In this document: one piece after another, positions 35,203 through 44,215 of the stretch
Layout of the letters: every line of letters starts with the position of its first letter
Numbering within the stretch: the stretch's first letter is position 1
NCBI RefSeq assembly: GCF_007747215.1
Contig: NZ_CP036273.1
Coordinates: 6,804,322 to 6,868,321 of the forward strand
DNA from: Urbifossiella limnaea
GTDB lineage: Bacteria > Planctomycetota > Planctomycetia > Gemmatales > Gemmataceae
DNA: 64,000 bases
Reading direction: 5' to 3'
Notes under the pieces: model-generated
What the model was told of the DNA's origin: nothing
Seen by the model: only the letters and a program-made list of their open reading frames with translations
Databases searched by the model: none
Program-made: the position numbers and the translations under genes

Positions 35203-36225
35203 CTAGCGGCCCCCGGCGGCCTCGCGCTTCAGCAGCTCGGCCTTCCGCGCCACGCCCCAGCGGTAGCCGGTCAGCGCGCCGGTGGCGCCGACCACGCGGT
35301 GACACGGCACCGCCACGGACACGTGGTTCGTGGCGCACGCCCGCGCCACCGCCCGCGCCGCGGTCGGCTGCCCCAGCTGCTCGGCGAGCTTCGCGTACGT
35401 CGTGGTGGTGCCGGCGGGGATGCGGCGCAGCGCCTCCCACACGCGCACCTGGAACGCCGTGCCGCGCAGGTCGAGCGGCAGGTCGAACGCCGCCGCCGGC
35501 GCCTCCACCAGCGCCACCACGTTCGCCACCGTGGCGCCGAACGCCGCGTCCGCGGGTTGAACGTCGGCCTTCGGGAAGCGGCGGCGCAGCTCGGCAGTCA
35601 ACTCGTCCGCGTCGTCACCGAGGAAGACGGCGCACACGCCCACGGCGGTCGCCGCGACCAGCACGCGGCCGAGCGACGAGTCGCCGACGGCGAAGCGGAT
35701 CACCTCGCCGCGGCCGCCGGCACGGTAGGCCGCCGGCGCCATGCCGAGCGCGGCCGGCGCCGCGGCGTAGAAGCGGCTCGCGGAGCCGAACCCGGCCGCG
35801 GCGGCGGTGACGCTCGCGCCGGCGGCGAGTTGCTCCCGCGCCCGCCGGCCGCGCTCGGCGGCGGCGTACGCCTTCGGGGTGACGCCGACGACACTCTTGA
35901 ACACGCGGTGGAAGTGGAACCGGCTGAGGCCGGCGGCGTCGGCCAGTGCAGCGAGGTCGGGCGGCTCGTCGGCGGCGAGGCGGCGGCACGCTTCCGCGAC
36001 CGCGGCGCCGTGCCCGGCCGCGGGGCCGCAGCGCTTGCAGGCGCGGAAGCCGGCGCGCTCGGCGGCGACGGCGGTGTCGTGGAAGCGGACGTTGGCGCGG
36101 TTCGGCCGGCGGGCGGGGCAGCTCGGCCGGCAGTACACGCCGGTGGTGCGGACGGAGTAGACGAACGCCGCGTCGGCGGCGGGGTCGCGGCTTGCGAGGG
36201 CGGCCCAGCGGTCGTCGTCGGTCAC
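35203..36225 (-). CDS. ada: Ada-type bifunctional regulator and O6-methylguanine-DNA methyltransferase
   Basis: 340 aa from GTG 36225. The N-terminal zinc domain has VYCRPSCPARRP and FRACKRC, giving the four cysteines; the first accepts methyl groups from phosphotriesters and turns the protein into an activator. An AraC helix-turn-helix follows (LSRFHFHRVFKSVVGVTPKAY), then the methyltransferase domain with VAVPCHRVVGATG, whose Cys takes the methyl group from O6-methylguanine. The usual AlkA or AlkB genes are not adjacent. It would be self-inducing under alkylation damage. Confidence 0.93.
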   Translation of the reverse strand: MTDDDRWAALASRDPAADAAFVYSVRTTGVYCRPSCPARRPNRANVRFHDTAVAAERAGFRACKRCGPAAGHGAAVAEACRRLAADEPPDLAALADAAGLSRFHFHRVFKSVVGVTPKAYAAAERGRRAREQLAAGASVTAAAAGFGSASRFYAAAPAALGMAPAAYRAGGRGEVIRFAVGDSSLGRVLVAATAVGVCAVFLGDDADELTAELRRRFPKADVQPADAAFGATVANVVALVEAPAAAFDLPLDLRGTAFQVRVWEALRRIPAGTTTTYAKLAEQLGQPTAARAVARACATNHVSVAVPCHRVVGATGALTGYRWGVARKAELLKREAAGGR

Positions 36226-36315
36226 GGGCGGGCTCCGGGATGGTGCGGGAAGTGTACCGGCGTGGGGGACGCGCCGCGCCCCGGTTCTTGCGGGCGAATC
36301 GGGAATCCGTCAGGT

Positions 36316-36361
36316 CCGCCGCTCGCGGCGTAGCGCCGCGGCGCTACGCCGCGAGCGGCGG
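36316..36361. repeat. Perfect 46-bp palindrome between divergent genes
   Basis: Two 23-bp arms with no spacer, containing CCGCTCGCGGCGTAGC. It lies 90 bases from the ada start and 49 bases from the M14-S9 start, so it cannot be a terminator for either. Confidence 0.7.
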
Positions 36362-36410
36362 AAGATACCTACAATCCCCGCACCCTCCCCCCGCACACCC
36401 CGGAGCTGTC

Positions 36411-39400
36411 GTGCCCCGCGCCGCCCTCGCGCTGCTGTTGCTCGTCGCCGCCCCCGCCGCGGCCCAGGAGCCGCGCACCCCCGCCGAGCGCGCCGACTTC
36501 GCCGCCGCCACCCGACACGCCGACGTGGTCGCGTTCGGCGAGCAGCTGGCGAAGCTGTCGCCGCGGCTGAAAGCGTCCACGTTCGGCACCAGCCACGAAG
36601 GCCGGCCGCTGCCGCTGTGGGTGCTCGCCGACCCGCCCGTGAGTTCGCCCGCCGAGGCGGCCAAGAGCGGCAAGCTGGTCGTGCTCGCGTTCGCCAACAT
36701 CCACGCCGGCGAGATCGACGGCAAGGACGCCCTCTGCGCCCTGGCCCGCGACCTCGCCGCCGGCAAGGACGCGCCGCTGCTCAAGGACCTGGTGGTGCTG
36801 CTGGTGCCGGTGCTGAACGCCGACGGCAACGAGAAGATCGACCCGAAGAACCGGCCGAACGAGCCGAACCCGCCGGGCGGCGTCGGCAGCCGCGAGAACG
36901 CCCAGGGGTTCGACCTGAACCGCGACTTCGTGAAGCTCGAAACCCCCGAGGTGCGGGCGCTCGTCAAGCTGATGACCGACTGGGACCCGCTCGTCGTCGT
37001 GGACTGCCACACCACCAACGGCAGCAAGCACCGCTGGACGCTCACGCACGACGGCCCGCGCTACCCGACCTGTGACAGCGACCTGTCACGCTGGGCGCAC
37101 GCCACCCTGCTGCCGGAGGCGGGCAAGCGCGTGAAGGCCGCCACCGGCTTCGACACCGGCCCCTACGGCAACTTCGCCGCCGACCGCACCCGCTGGGAGA
37201 CGTACCCGGCACTGCCGCGCTACGGCATCCAGTCCGTCGCGCTGCGGAACCGCATCGGCGTGCTGAGCGAGTCGTACAGCTACGCCCCGTACCGCGACCG
37301 CGTGACGGCCAGCGGCGCGTTCGTGAAGGGCGTCTTCGAGACGGCCGCGGCGAAGAAGGACGACGTGACGCGCGTCACGACGCGCACCCCGGCCGCGACC
37401 GCCGTCGTGCCGCTGCGGACGAAGACGGTCGCCCACGCCGACCCGCTCTCCGTTCCCGGCTTCGACCAGGACGCCCCTAAGGACATCGCGCTGTCGCACG
37501 TCGCCCGCACCGAGGCGGCGCACGCGGTGGCGCGGCCGGCGGCTTACGTGGTGTCGCCGAAGTGCGCCGACGCGGCGGCCACGCTGCGCCGGCACGGCGT
37601 CGCCGTCGAGGAGCTGCGCGAGGACGTGTTGCTCGACGTGGAGGCGTACCGGCTCGACCGCGTCGAGGAGGCGGCGAAGGCGTTCCAGGGGCACAAACTG
37701 CGGACGCTGACCGTCACGAAGCGGACCGAGGCGCGGACCGTTCCCGCGGGCGCGCTCGTGGTCCGCACGGCTCAGCCGCTCGGCACGCTCGCCGCGTACC
37801 TCCTCGAACCGGAGGCCGAGGACGGCCTCGCCGCGTGGAACCTGTTCGACGGCGAGTTGCGGCCCGGCGCCGACTTTCCCGTGCTGCGGGTGCTGAAGCT
37901 GCCGCCGGTGCTCACCGGCGCGCCGAGGCCGCTGCCCGAGAGCCGCAAGGCGCTCAAGACGATCACCGAAGAGATGCTGGTCGGCGGCGGCGGCGGGTTC
38001 ACGTTCGGCCTCGCCGGCAACCCGGCGAGCGGGATCCAGTGGCTCGACGACGGCGAGCACTTCCTGCAAACGAAGGGCGGCGCGACGCTAAAGGTTCACG
38101 CCCGCACCGGCCGCTCCGAACCCGCCGCGAAGTCGGACGCGCCGAAGAAGGGGCCGCCCGCGAAGGGGCCGCCCGCGAAGGTGGACGGCCGCGGCGACCT
38201 CAGCACGCCGTCGCCGGACGGCAAGCGCGTGGCGTTCGTCCGCAAGGGGAACCTGTTCGTCGCCGCCGCCGACGGCAAGGACGAGACGCAACTGACCGAC
38301 GACGGCGGCAAGGCCGACGTGCTGAACGGCAAGGCCGACTGGGTGTACTTCGAGGAGCTGTTCAACCGCAGCAGCCGCGCCTTCTGGTGGAGCCCCGACA
38401 GCGAGAAGATCGCCTTCCTCCGCTTCGACGACACGCCGGTGAAGCGATTCCACCTGGTGGACGTGCAGGACGCGAACGGCAAGCTGGAGTCGTACCCGTA
38501 CCCGAAGCCGGGCGACCCCAACCCGCTGGTCACGATCGGCGTGGCGAGCGCCGCCGGCGGCCGACCCGCCTTCCTCGACCTGACCGGCTACCCGCCGGCC
38601 GACACGCTCGTGGCGCGGGTCGGCTGGATGCCGGGTGGGAAAGACGTGTACGCCTACCTCCAGAACCGCACCCAGACGTGGCTCGACTTCGTGGTGTGGA
38701 AGGACGCGGGCGGCCCGCCGGTCAAGCTGTTCCGCGACACCACCGGCGCCTGGGTGGACGAGCCCGGCGCGCCGCGCTTCCTGCCCGACGGCTCGTTCCT
38801 GTTCGCCAGCGACCGCACCGGCTTCCGCCACCTGTACCACTACGCCGCGGACGGGAAGCTGAAGGCCGCCGTGACCGCCGGCGACTGGGAAGTGCGCGAG
38901 GTGCTGCGGATCGACCCCGACGCGGTGTACGTCACCGGCACGAAGGACGGCCCCACGCGGCTCCACCTGTACCGCGCCGCGCTCTACGGCACGAAGCTCG
39001 AGCGCCTGACGGACTCGGGCGGGAACCACACCATCACGCTGGCGCCGAAGGGGAACCTGTTCCTCGACCGCACCACCGACGACGCCACGCCGACGCAGGT
39101 GTACGTGAGCGAGGCGGGGAAGGGCCGCGTGCGCACGGTGGACACGAACCCCGTGTACGAGCGCGAGCAGTACCGATGGGGCAAGTTCGAGGCGGTGACC
39201 GTCCCCATGCCGGACGGGTTCAAGCTGAACGGCACGCTGGTGTTCCCGCCCGACTTCGACGCGGCGAAGAAGTACCCGGTGTGGGTGTTCACGTACGCCG
39301 GCCCGCACGCCCCGACGGTGAAGGAGGGCTGGGGCGGCGGCCGCATCATGGACCAGGCGCTCGCCGCGACCGGCGTGGTGATCTTCCGCGTGGACCCGCG

Positions 39401-39941
39401 CTCGGCCAGCGGCCAGGGGATGAAGGCGGCGTGGAGCGCGTACAAGCAGCTCGGCGTGCAGGAGCTGAAGGATTTAGAAGCGGCGCTGGACTGGCTCGGG
39501 AAGCGCGGCGGGTGGATCGACCGGTCGCGCGTCGGCATCAGCGGGCACAGCTACGGCGGGTTCATGACGGCGTTCGCGCTGACGCACTCGAAGACGTTCT
39601 CGGCCGGCATCGCGTCCGGCCCGGTGACCGACTGGGGGCTGTACGACACGATCTACACCGAGCGCTACATGCTGACGCCGAAGGAGAACCCCAAGGGGTA
39701 CGCGGCGAGCTCGGTGGTGGGCGCCGCGAAGAACCTGCACGGCAAGCTGCTGCTCGTCCACGGCCTGATGGACGACAACGTTCACGCCCAGAACACGATG
39801 AAGCTGGCGGACGCCTTGCAGCAGGCGGGGAAGGACTTCGAGCTGATGATTTATCCGCGGGCGCGGCACGGCATCGGCAGCCCGCACTTCCTGCGGCTGC
39901 AGCTGGGCTTCATCCGGCGGACGATGGGGGTGGCGCCGTAA
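36411..39941 (+). CDS. Fused M14 carboxypeptidase and S9 prolyl oligopeptidase
   Basis: 1176 aa from GTG 36411 (GGAG at 36402). A signal peptide covers residues 1-19. Residues ~25-310 are an M14 zinc carboxypeptidase: H98-A-G-E101 and H200 (DCHTTNGS) for zinc, E287 (VLSESYSY) as catalytic base. A linker leads to a DPP-IV type beta-propeller (about 480-950), then an S9 hydrolase with Ser1047 (GHSYGGF), Asp1121 (GLMDDNVH) and His1153 (ARHGIG). Both active sites look intact. Combined exo- and dipeptidyl activity on exported peptides is inferred. The frame continues upstream but no export signal is found there. Confidence 0.9.
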   Translation: MPRAALALLLLVAAPAAAQEPRTPAERADFAAATRHADVVAFGEQLAKLSPRLKASTFGTSHEGRPLPLWVLADPPVSSPAEAAKSGKLVVLAFANIHAGEIDGKDALCALARDLAAGKDAPLLKDLVVLLVPVLNADGNEKIDPKNRPNEPNPPGGVGSRENAQGFDLNRDFVKLETPEVRALVKLMTDWDPLVVVDCHTTNGSKHRWTLTHDGPRYPTCDSDLSRWAHATLLPEAGKRVKAATGFDTGPYGNFAADRTRWETYPALPRYGIQSVALRNRIGVLSESYSYAPYRDRVTASGAFVKGVFETAAAKKDDVTRVTTRTPAATAVVPLRTKTVAHADPLSVPGFDQDAPKDIALSHVARTEAAHAVARPAAYVVSPKCADAAATLRRHGVAVEELREDVLLDVEAYRLDRVEEAAKAFQGHKLRTLTVTKRTEARTVPAGALVVRTAQPLGTLAAYLLEPEAEDGLAAWNLFDGELRPGADFPVLRVLKLPPVLTGAPRPLPESRKALKTITEEMLVGGGGGFTFGLAGNPASGIQWLDDGEHFLQTKGGATLKVHARTGRSEPAAKSDAPKKGPPAKGPPAKVDGRGDLSTPSPDGKRVAFVRKGNLFVAAADGKDETQLTDDGGKADVLNGKADWVYFEELFNRSSRAFWWSPDSEKIAFLRFDDTPVKRFHLVDVQDANGKLESYPYPKPGDPNPLVTIGVASAAGGRPAFLDLTGYPPADTLVARVGWMPGGKDVYAYLQNRTQTWLDFVVWKDAGGPPVKLFRDTTGAWVDEPGAPRFLPDGSFLFASDRTGFRHLYHYAADGKLKAAVTAGDWEVREVLRIDPDAVYVTGTKDGPTRLHLYRAALYGTKLERLTDSGGNHTITLAPKGNLFLDRTTDDATPTQVYVSEAGKGRVRTVDTNPVYEREQYRWGKFEAVTVPMPDGFKLNGTLVFPPDFDAAKKYPVWVFTYAGPHAPTVKEGWGGGRIMDQALAATGVVIFRVDPRSASGQGMKAAWSAYKQLGVQELKDLEAALDWLGKRGGWIDRSRVGISGHSYGGFMTAFALTHSKTFSAGIASGPVTDWGLYDTIYTERYMLTPKENPKGYAASSVVGAAKNLHGKLLLVHGLMDDNVHAQNTMKLADALQQAGKDFELMIYPRARHGIGSPHFLRLQLGFIRRTMGVAP

Positions 39942-39957
39942 CCCGTACCCTATCCCC

Positions 39958-40731
39958 ATGCACCCCCCCGAGCAGCCGCGGCCCGGCGACGTGGAGCGCG
40001 AGTTCGGCGTCGCCTTCCCCGGCCGCATCGCCGAGCCCACGAAGTGGACGCAGACCGCCCTCAAGGCCATGCCCGCCGACGGCCGGCTGAACTGGCGCGA
40101 GCTGTTCGGCCGCGACGCCCCCGTCGTACTCGACGTGGGCTGCGGCAACGGCCGCTTCCTCATCGGCTCCGCCCTCACCCGCCCCGACCACGACCACCTC
40201 GGCACCGACATTCTGCCGGTGGTCGTGCGCTACGCCCGCAAGCGCGGCAACCAGCGGGCGCTGGCGAACGTGCGGTTCGCGGTGCTCGGCGGCCTGGAGT
40301 TGGTCGAGCGCTACGTCGAGCCGCACTCGGTGGCCGAAATCCACTGCTACCACCCGCAGCCCTTCTACGACCCGGCCCAGGTTCACCGCCGGCTCGTCAC
40401 GCCGAACTTCCTTGCGGCCGTGCATCGCGCCCTGATTCCCGGCGGGCTGTTCGTGGTGCAGACGGACAACCCCGGGTACTGGAAGTACGTGCGGGAGGTG
40501 GTGCCGGTGTTCTTCGACTTCCACGAGCGGATCGGCCGGTGGCCGGACAGCCCGAAGGGGCGCACCCGCCGGGAGATCGTGGCGCTGAAGAAGGGGCTGC
40601 CGGTGTTCCGCGGCCACGGCACGGCGAAAGCCGACCTGAGCGAGGATGAGGCGATCCGGCTCGCCGACGCGCTGCCGGCCCCGGTGTTCGACGCCGACCG
40701 CCGGCTGCGCGACCTCGACCGCCTCGGATAA
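39958..40731 (+). CDS. trmB: TrmB-like tRNA (guanine-N7) methyltransferase
   Basis: 257 aa. VVLDVGCGNGRFLIGSA is SAM motif I, and HLGTDI ends strand 2. The order matches TrmB, which methylates G46 in tRNA. Where TrmB proteins have a D-P-W-P-K-K-R-H motif, this has EIHCYHPQPFYDPAQVHRR, so the loop that contacts tRNA differs. LFVVQTDNPGYW replaces the usual T-D segment. It may be a divergent TrmB or a relative with another substrate. It follows the M14-S9 gene by 16 bases. Confidence 0.75.
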   Translation: MHPPEQPRPGDVEREFGVAFPGRIAEPTKWTQTALKAMPADGRLNWRELFGRDAPVVLDVGCGNGRFLIGSALTRPDHDHLGTDILPVVVRYARKRGNQRALANVRFAVLGGLELVERYVEPHSVAEIHCYHPQPFYDPAQVHRRLVTPNFLAAVHRALIPGGLFVVQTDNPGYWKYVREVVPVFFDFHERIGRWPDSPKGRTRREIVALKKGLPVFRGHGTAKADLSEDEAIRLADALPAPVFDADRRLRDLDRLG

Positions 40732-40798
40732 CCCCTTCTCCGCCGGCCGCCGGCGGCGTATCCTTCGCTCAGACCGCCCGCCCCCCGGAGCCCCTCCC

Positions 40799-41842
40799 AT
40801 GCGCCTCCGCCACGCCCTCCCGGCCGCCGCCGCCGTCGGGTTCGTCGCCTTCGCCCTCGTCGGCCAGCCCGCCCCGGCCACCGCGCCGAAGATGACCGCC
40901 GCCGCCAAGGCCTTCCTCGGCACCCTCACCCCCGACCAGCAGAAGGCCGCCAACCTGCCGTTCGACAGCAAGGCTCGGCTGGCGTGGTTCTTCACCCCGC
41001 AGCAGACCAAGGAGCGGCAACCCAACCGCGTCGGCGTCCGCCTCGAAACCATGACGCCCGCCCAGAAGGCCGCGGCGCTCGACCTGCTCAAGACCGGCCT
41101 GTCCGCCGACGGGTTCAAGCAGGCCACCACCATCATGAGCCTCGAAGGCATCCTCGCCGACCTCGAAGGCGCGAAGGGGGCGATGGTCCGCAACCCCGGG
41201 TGGTACTTCGTCACCGTGTTCGGCGAGCCCGGCACCGCCGGCGCGTGGGGCTGGCGATTCGAGGGGCACCACATGTCCGTCAACTACACCCTCGACAAGG
41301 GGGCCGTGGTGTCGGCGACGCCGCTGATGTTCGGCGCCAACCCGGCCGAGGTGAAGGCCGGCGACCGCAAGGGGCTGCGGACGCTGCCGGCGATCGAGGA
41401 CCACGCGCGGGCGCTCATCAAGTCGCTGACGCCGGACCAGGACAAGGTGGCGAAGCAGCCGACGCCGAAGGGCGTGGAGGGGTGGGAGATCAAGGAGAAC
41501 AGCCCGACCGCGGACGTGGGCGCGCCGAAGGGGGTCGCCGCCGACAAGCTCGACGCCGCGCAGCAGAAGGCGCTCGCGGCGCTGCTGCGGGCGTACACCG
41601 ACCGGATGCCGGCGGACCTGGCCGCGGCCGAGGCCGACCGCGCCGCGAAGACGCCGCCGGGGGCGATGCACTTCGCCTACACCGGCTCGGCGGAGGTGGG
41701 GCAGCCGTACACGTACCGGGTGTACGCGCCGGAGTTCGTGGTGGAGTTCCTGAACGTGCAGGCCGACTCGGCGAAGAACCCGGCGAACCACATCCACAGC
41801 GCCTGGCGGCGGCTGCCGGGGGATTTCGCGGCCAGTCGATAG
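40799..41842 (+). CDS. DUF3500 exported protein
   Basis: 347 aa with a signal peptide (about residues 1-25). The DUF3500 pattern is seen in WFFTPQQTKERQPNRVG, SLEGILADLEG, YFVTVFGEPG, WGWRFEGHHMSVNYTL and the C-terminal HIHSAWRRLPGDF. The clustered His/Trp residues suggest a metal or small-molecule site, but no function is established for the family. It starts about 70 bases after trmB and ends at a hairpin shared with the convergent gene. Confidence 0.85.
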   Translation: MRLRHALPAAAAVGFVAFALVGQPAPATAPKMTAAAKAFLGTLTPDQQKAANLPFDSKARLAWFFTPQQTKERQPNRVGVRLETMTPAQKAAALDLLKTGLSADGFKQATTIMSLEGILADLEGAKGAMVRNPGWYFVTVFGEPGTAGAWGWRFEGHHMSVNYTLDKGAVVSATPLMFGANPAEVKAGDRKGLRTLPAIEDHARALIKSLTPDQDKVAKQPTPKGVEGWEIKENSPTADVGAPKGVAADKLDAAQQKALAALLRAYTDRMPADLAAAEADRAAKTPPGAMHFAYTGSAEVGQPYTYRVYAPEFVVEFLNVQADSAKNPANHIHSAWRRLPGDFAASR

Positions 41843-41848
41843 TGGTTA

Positions 41849-41893
41849 GCCGCTTGCGGCGTAGCGACCTCACGCCGCTACGCCGCAAGCGGC
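41849..41893. terminator. Perfect 18-bp inverted repeat between convergent genes
   Basis: Arms 41849-41866 and 41876-41893, 9-base loop, sharing GCCGC-TTGCGGC-GTAGC with the palindromes at 20185 and 36316. It lies 7 bases after one stop and 5 before the other. Confidence 0.65.
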
Positions 41894-41897
41894 GGAA

Positions 41898-42461
41898 TCA
41901 GACCGGCGGCTCCTCGTCCGTCTCGTCCGCGGGGCCGGGCGGGCGGCCGCCGCGGTTCATCCGGTTCATCCGGTCGTTCTCCTTCGCCTGCCGGTGAACG
42001 GCCAGGTCGCGCTGCAGCTTCGCCTCGTGGTCCGCCTTCAGCAGCCGGTACTGGGACATCCAGTAGCGGCGCGTCGCCCAGAAGTCGAAGACGGCGAGGC
42101 ACCCGGCCACGAACACCAGCCCCAGGATGCCGACCCAGTACGCGGCCACCGTCCGCGTGAAGTCCTTGTCGGCCCGGTCCTCGTCGTCGGGGATCGGCAC
42201 GCCGCTGCGGTCCTTCCGCGCGATCTCGTCCACCCGCGCGTCCATGCCGGACAGGTAGTAGACGGCGATGAGCCCGCCGATCATCACCAGCACCGTGCCG
42301 GTGGCGACGCGGCGGCGGACCTGGCCGCGGAGGTACGCGCGGTCGTCGCTCGGCAGGTAGCGCTCCGTGCGGAGGCGCGCCATCGCCCGCCGCTGGCGGA
42401 GGGCGGTGCCGGCGCCGAACAGCACCAGCGCGGCGGCGAGGACGAGCCCGACGGCGACCAC
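41898..42461 (-). CDS. Two-segment membrane protein of unknown function
   Basis: 187 aa from GTG 42461. Hydrophobic segments lie at about 2-19 (VGLVLAAALVLFGAGTA), 56-72 (GTVLVMIGGLIAVYYL) and 108-127 (WVGILGLVFVAGCLAVF), so three spans are likely. The C-terminal ~60 residues are charged, with MNRMNRGGRPP and an acidic tail in the cytoplasm or periplasm. No domain recognised. It starts 13 bases after the stop of the PQQ propeller gene and probably shares its operon. Confidence 0.65.
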   Translation of the reverse strand: MVAVGLVLAAALVLFGAGTALRQRRAMARLRTERYLPSDDRAYLRGQVRRRVATGTVLVMIGGLIAVYYLSGMDARVDEIARKDRSGVPIPDDEDRADKDFTRTVAAYWVGILGLVFVAGCLAVFDFWATRRYWMSQYRLLKADHEAKLQRDLAVHRQAKENDRMNRMNRGGRPPGPADETDEEPPV

Positions 42462-42474
42462 GGCGGCACCCGGG

Positions 42475-43689
42475 TTAGCGGATCGACACGCACACCAGTT
42501 CGGTCTCGTCGCGCAGGAAGACCCGGCCGTCGGCCAGCGCCGGGTGCGCCCACGTCGGCCCGCACACCTTCGCCCGGCACAGCTCGCGGAACGCCGCCCG
42601 CTCGCCGCTGAACACCGACAGCGAGCCGCCGTCGTCGAGCATCAGCACGTTGCCGTCGGAGCCGACCACGAGCGCGGCGTGGTACTTGCCCACGTCCGGC
42701 TTCTCCCACCGCACCTGACCCGTGGCCGCGTCCACCGCCCGCAGCGTGATCTTCGGGTTGATGCTCAGCTTGCCGTTGAGCATGAACAACGTCTCGCCGT
42801 CCTTGCCGAACGCCGGCGTCGAGAAGTAGCAGTTCAGCTGCGGCGCCGCCCACGCCTTCGTCGGGGCGGCGCCGCCGAGCTTGAGGGCCACGCTGCCGAG
42901 CGTCACGGAACTGCCGTAGACGACGCCGTTCTTGACCAGCGGCGACGTGGCGCTCTCCTGGAGCAGGTCGCGGAACGGGTAGCGCCAGCCCTCCTTGCCG
43001 GTGTCGGGGTCGAACCCCGCCAGCCCGGCCGCGGTCAGGAACACGACCTGCTTCGCGCCACCCACGTCGGCGACGACCGGCGACGAATAGCTGGCCTTGT
43101 CGTCGGTGGCCTTCCACGCCAGCTTGCCGGTGGCGGCGTCGAACGCGGCCACGCCGGCGCCCTTGCCGCCGACGTTCACGAACACCTTCCCGCCACTGAC
43201 GAGCGGCGACCCGCTGACGCCGAAGCTCAGGTTCGGCGCCTTGTACTCCTTGAGCGTGTCCACCTGCCACAGCACCTTGCCGTCGGCCGCGTCCCAGCAC
43301 GCCAGCACGCCGGTGCCGCCGAGGGTGTACGCCTTGCCGTCCACGATTGCCGGGGTGCCGCGGGGGCCGTTGCCGAACGGCGGGCTGAACGCGGCGCGGG
43401 CGTAGCTCTGCTCCCACTTCTTCTCGCCGGTGGCGGCGTCGAACGCGGCGAGCGCGTCGGCGTCCTTGCCCTTCGGCTGGTAGAAGGCGTAGACGAGCCC
43501 GTTGGCCACGACCGGCGAGCTGTGCGACTCGCCGACCGGCTGCTTCCACAGCGTCTTGGGCGTGCCGGTCCAGGGGGCGATCTTTTCGGGCGACTGGTTG
43601 TCGCGGGTGGGGCCGAGGAACTGCGGCCAGTCGGCGGCCAGGAGGGCGGGGACGAGCGCGAGGACGAGGGCGGCCGGGAAGCGGGTCAC
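42475..43689 (-). CDS. PQQ-like beta-propeller protein, exported
   Basis: 404 aa from GTG 43689, with a signal peptide ending at about LLAADWPQF. WPQFLGPTRDNQSPE is the standard opening of planctomycete outer-membrane-assembly-like propellers. Repeats carry the tryptophan-docking pattern: AFDAATGEKKWEQS, CWDAADGKVLWQVD, AFDAATGKLAWKAT, AVDAATGQVRWEKP. About seven or eight blades fit. It lacks the calcium and PQQ residues of true dehydrogenases as far as I can see, so it is more likely a binding scaffold. It is followed by the three-span membrane protein. Confidence 0.85.
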   Translation of the reverse strand: MTRFPAALVLALVPALLAADWPQFLGPTRDNQSPEKIAPWTGTPKTLWKQPVGESHSSPVVANGLVYAFYQPKGKDADALAAFDAATGEKKWEQSYARAAFSPPFGNGPRGTPAIVDGKAYTLGGTGVLACWDAADGKVLWQVDTLKEYKAPNLSFGVSGSPLVSGGKVFVNVGGKGAGVAAFDAATGKLAWKATDDKASYSSPVVADVGGAKQVVFLTAAGLAGFDPDTGKEGWRYPFRDLLQESATSPLVKNGVVYGSSVTLGSVALKLGGAAPTKAWAAPQLNCYFSTPAFGKDGETLFMLNGKLSINPKITLRAVDAATGQVRWEKPDVGKYHAALVVGSDGNVLMLDDGGSLSVFSGERAAFRELCRAKVCGPTWAHPALADGRVFLRDETELVCVSIR

Positions 43690-43720
43690 GGGTGCGGCCT
43701 CTGGGGTGAAAGGGAAGAAG

Positions 43721-43786
43721 CGAGCCGAGCCCCGTGAGGGGCCGGGTGAGCTTCACGTCACCCGGCCCCTCACGGGGCTCGGCTCG
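43721..43786 (-). terminator. Perfect 29-bp inverted repeat after the small Cys protein
   Basis: Arms 43721-43749 and 43758-43786 are exact complements, 8-base loop. On the minus strand it lies 8 bases after the stop of the gene at 43795 and 31 bases before the GTG of the PQQ protein. Confidence 0.65.
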
Positions 43787-43794
43787 CCGCGCGG

Positions 43795-44154
43795 TCACTG
43801 CTTCTTCGGCACTTCGAGCTTGGTCGGCACGATCGTCTTCTTGCCGTCCTTCTCGCCGACGGTGCCGTACACGGTCACGCCCTCGAGCTTGCCGCCGCCG
43901 CACACCTCGCCGTGGAACGCCTCGCGGTTCCCCTTGTCGCTCAGGTAGTACGTCACCACCGCCTTGCCGTCGCCCTTCACCTGGAGGGCGTTGACGCACG
44001 TCTTCGTCTCGTTCAGCGCGCACGCCGCGCACACCAGCGTGCCGGTCAGCTTCGTCTCCTTCTTCTCCGACTTCGGAGCCGGCTCCTGGGCCGACGAGCC
44101 CGCCACCCCGACCGCCACCGCCGTCGCCAGGGCCACCGCCAGTACGCGAACCAT
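43795..44154 (-). CDS. Small exported Cys protein (DUF6370-like)
   Basis: 119 aa. Signal peptide ends near SSAQEP. The mature part has GTLVCAACALNETKTCVNAL, with C-x2-C and a third Cys 8 residues on, then a fourth Cys in GEVCGGGKL. Four cysteines of this layout suggest a metal site or two disulfides. The pattern recalls planctomycete DUF6370 proteins, though I cannot confirm the match. It lies between two hairpins, so it is transcribed alone. Confidence 0.7.
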   Translation of the reverse strand: MVRVLAVALATAVAVGVAGSSAQEPAPKSEKKETKLTGTLVCAACALNETKTCVNALQVKGDGKAVVTYYLSDKGNREAFHGEVCGGGKLEGVTVYGTVGEKDGKKTIVPTKLEVPKKQ

Positions 44155-44177
44155 GATCGACCTCCCGTTGGGTGGAA

Positions 44178-44203
44178 GAGCGGCCGGCTGACGCCGGCCG
44201 CTC
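44178..44203 (-). terminator. Perfect 11-bp hairpin after rseP
   Basis: GAGCGGCCGGC (44178-44188), loop TGAC, and its complement (44193-44203), 13 bases beyond the rseP stop on the minus strand. Confidence 0.6.
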
Positions 44204-44215
44204 GCCTCGCTCGCG

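Noticed and set aside
35946-36410. An upstream extension of the M14-S9 protein by 155 residues
   Set aside because: The extension is Arg-rich shadow of the ada gene and passes through the palindrome; GTG 36411 has a Shine-Dalgarno and begins a proper signal peptide.
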